Shown here piece by piece: positions 63,138-64,000 of a stretch of DNA of 64,000 nt. The stretch's first letter is position 1. Every line of letters starts with the position of its first letter. Under the pieces are notes generated by a model. That model did not search any database and had not been told where the DNA came from. It saw only the letters and a program-made list of their open reading frames with translations. The position numbers and the translations under genes were made by a program. The DNA comes from Clostridiales bacterium (GTDB lineage Bacteria > Bacillota > Clostridia > Christensenellales > CAG-138), in assembly GCA_019416935.1 (NCBI GenBank), contig DXWI01000004.1:62001-126000 (forward strand), given 5' to 3'.

Positions 63138-64000
63138 TCAGAATGATGTATCCGTCCGGGGCCTCAATCTCCTCAAGGTATACTGCCCCATGGGGATATA
63201 CGCAAGGGTAAAGGCGCCGCTGCCGGCGGTCACGAACCGGGACGCGCTGTCGCTATCGTCCGTCAGGCCGGTATAGGTATACATGCCATCGGCTCCGGTT
63301 GCCTGCACATACTGCCCAGCCGCATTCCGGATCCGGAAGGTTGCGCCGGGAAGCGGAACGGTGCCGTTATCGTTCCATTTCAGCACGGTCAATTTGGTAT
63401 GTGCGTTTTTGATCGGTTCGCTCACCGCAACAACGCCGTCTGGCCGATAGGTATTGCTGTCATCGATCGTCACAGTGATCGCCTCTGCCGGCGCATATCC
63501 GGCGGGCGCCTGTGTTTCGGCAATGGTATAGGTGCCGTACGGGAGATCGTCAAAGAAAACACGCCCGTTTTCATCGCTGACGCCGGTGCGTTCGATGCCG
63601 TTGCCCGTCAGTCGGAACGTCGCGCCGGAAAGAGGCCGGCTGCCGGTTTCATCGGTTTTCAGCAGCGCAAGCCGGTATCGCTTCAGATCATTGTCAATGG
63701 TTTTGACATGGCTCCACACGGCCGGTTCCTCGCCGCCGACCGTGAATTCGTGGATGGTGGAATCCAACCGGTATGCGGTGGGCGCGGCAGTTTCCTTCAC
63801 ATAGTAATTGCCCGCCTCCAGATCGCCGAACCGGACCCGACCGCTTGAACCGGTCGTTTTCGCGCTAAGCAGTTGGGTCGCTGCCGCATCGCTGTACAGG
63901 CCAAACGTGGCGCCGGCGAGCGGTGTGCTGCTCTCGCCCGCCGCTTTGACGATCTCGATGCTTCCCTTCTGCGTTTCATTGATATAGGTATAGTTGATAA
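63138..64000 (-). CDS. SpaA/Cna_B-repeat wall protein, upstream part (runs off the window)
   Basis: About 280 codons visible; the frame is open to the window edge, so the true start is outside. Three more repeats: GSIEIVKAAGESSTPLAGATF..., RYRLALLKTDETG...APAGYAPAE, and KLTVLKWNDNGTVPLPGATF.... It ends IPMGQYTLRRLRPRTDTSF, where the expected continuation TLEEIEAPDGY is in another frame, so a single-base loss near 63176 splits the gene. Signal peptide and any ligand-binding head would lie upstream. Confidence 0.85.
   Translation of the reverse strand, partial: INYTYINETQKGSIEIVKAAGESSTPLAGATFGLYSDAAATQLLSAKTTGSSGRVRFGDLEAGNYYVKETAAPTAYRLDSTIHEFTVGGEEPAVWSHVKTIDNDLKRYRLALLKTDETGSRPLSGATFRLTGNGIERTGVSDENGRVFFDDLPYGTYTIAETQAPAGYAPAEAITVTIDDSNTYRPDGVVAVSEPIKNAHTKLTVLKWNDNGTVPLPGATFRIRNAAGQYVQATGADGMYTYTGLTDDSDSASRFVTAGSGAFTLAYIPMGQYTLRRLRPRTDTSF
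63174..63178 (-). other. Frameshift site in the repeat protein gene
   Basis: On the minus strand, after the codons for MGQYT the reading needs one extra base to give (L)EEIEAPDGYIILT. The local sequence is ACCTTGAGGAG. One missing base before GAGGAG restores the repeat consensus. This is either a real mutation or an assembly error. Confidence 0.85.

Overview
The window reads as chromosome of a spore-forming, high-GC member of the Clostridia. The evidence is a forespore sigma factor (sigG), a tricistronic ger germinant-receptor operon, gerW/ytfJ, yqfC and yqfD. It also has a sodium-pumping decarboxylase, pyruvate phosphate dikinase, Rex with an iron-type alcohol dehydrogenase (fermentation), a T-box in front of valS, and sortase-type surface proteins. 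I cannot assign a genus. Strong Shine-Dalgarno sites are common, TTG/GTG starts are frequent, and many neighbouring genes overlap by 4 bp (ATGA).

Layout. 1-2439 (minus): Na+-translocating decarboxylase operon (oadG-like, biotin carrier, oadB, 5' part of oadA). 2748-5692 (minus): valS with its T-box leader and promoter. 5689-17067 (minus): one long gene string running ABC-F, glycerate-kinase-like protein, polA, coaE, lytic transglycosylase, lspA, rluD, M23 lipoprotein and DUF885 lipoprotein, probably driven by the promoter at 17091-17119. 17247-19537 (plus): an NlpC/P60 wall hydrolase and a radical-SAM activase-like protein. 19839-25915 (minus): rluB, D-Ala-D-Ala carboxypeptidase, gerW, DUF2953, a GntR regulator with its own promoter and operator, and a class A PBP. 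25979-31558 (minus): J-domain protein, DUF5685 protein, an unannotated 54-aa two-helix protein, and the GerC, GerB and GerA subunits. 31868-34495: ppdK. 34602-41885 (minus): the conserved yqfC-yqfD-phoH-pgpH-ybeY-cdd-era-yqzL-recO cluster. 42023-47863 (plus): sigG, ftsH, a DUF1538 membrane protein with two P-II-like proteins, and a small anchored protein.

47951-51106 is the accessory spot. It holds one large fragment of a phage/conjugative-element 'polyvalent' protein (zincin-like HELTH motif, a nuclease/LPD3-like domain of different base composition, an ADP-ribosyltransferase-like domain). It has no visible start signal and no end of its own: its reading frame runs straight into the back of an amino-acid permease gene (51107-52510, minus). 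52724-57861 holds DegV, a 32-aa membrane peptide, a class II aldolase plus MtnA pair (likely a DHAP-shunt module for 5'-deoxyadenosine or methylthioadenosine salvage), Rex and an alcohol dehydrogenase. 57961-64000 (minus) is a giant SpaA/Cna_B-repeat wall protein, open at the window edge and broken by one frameshift near 63176.

The most interesting points are the orphan polyvalent-protein fragment, the frameshifted repeat adhesin, the DHAP-shunt/Rex/ADH neighbourhood, the small ger-operon protein that could be a D subunit, and the reduced glycerate-kinase-like protein between ABC-F and polA. No rRNA, tRNA, CRISPR array, complete insertion sequence or attachment site was seen.
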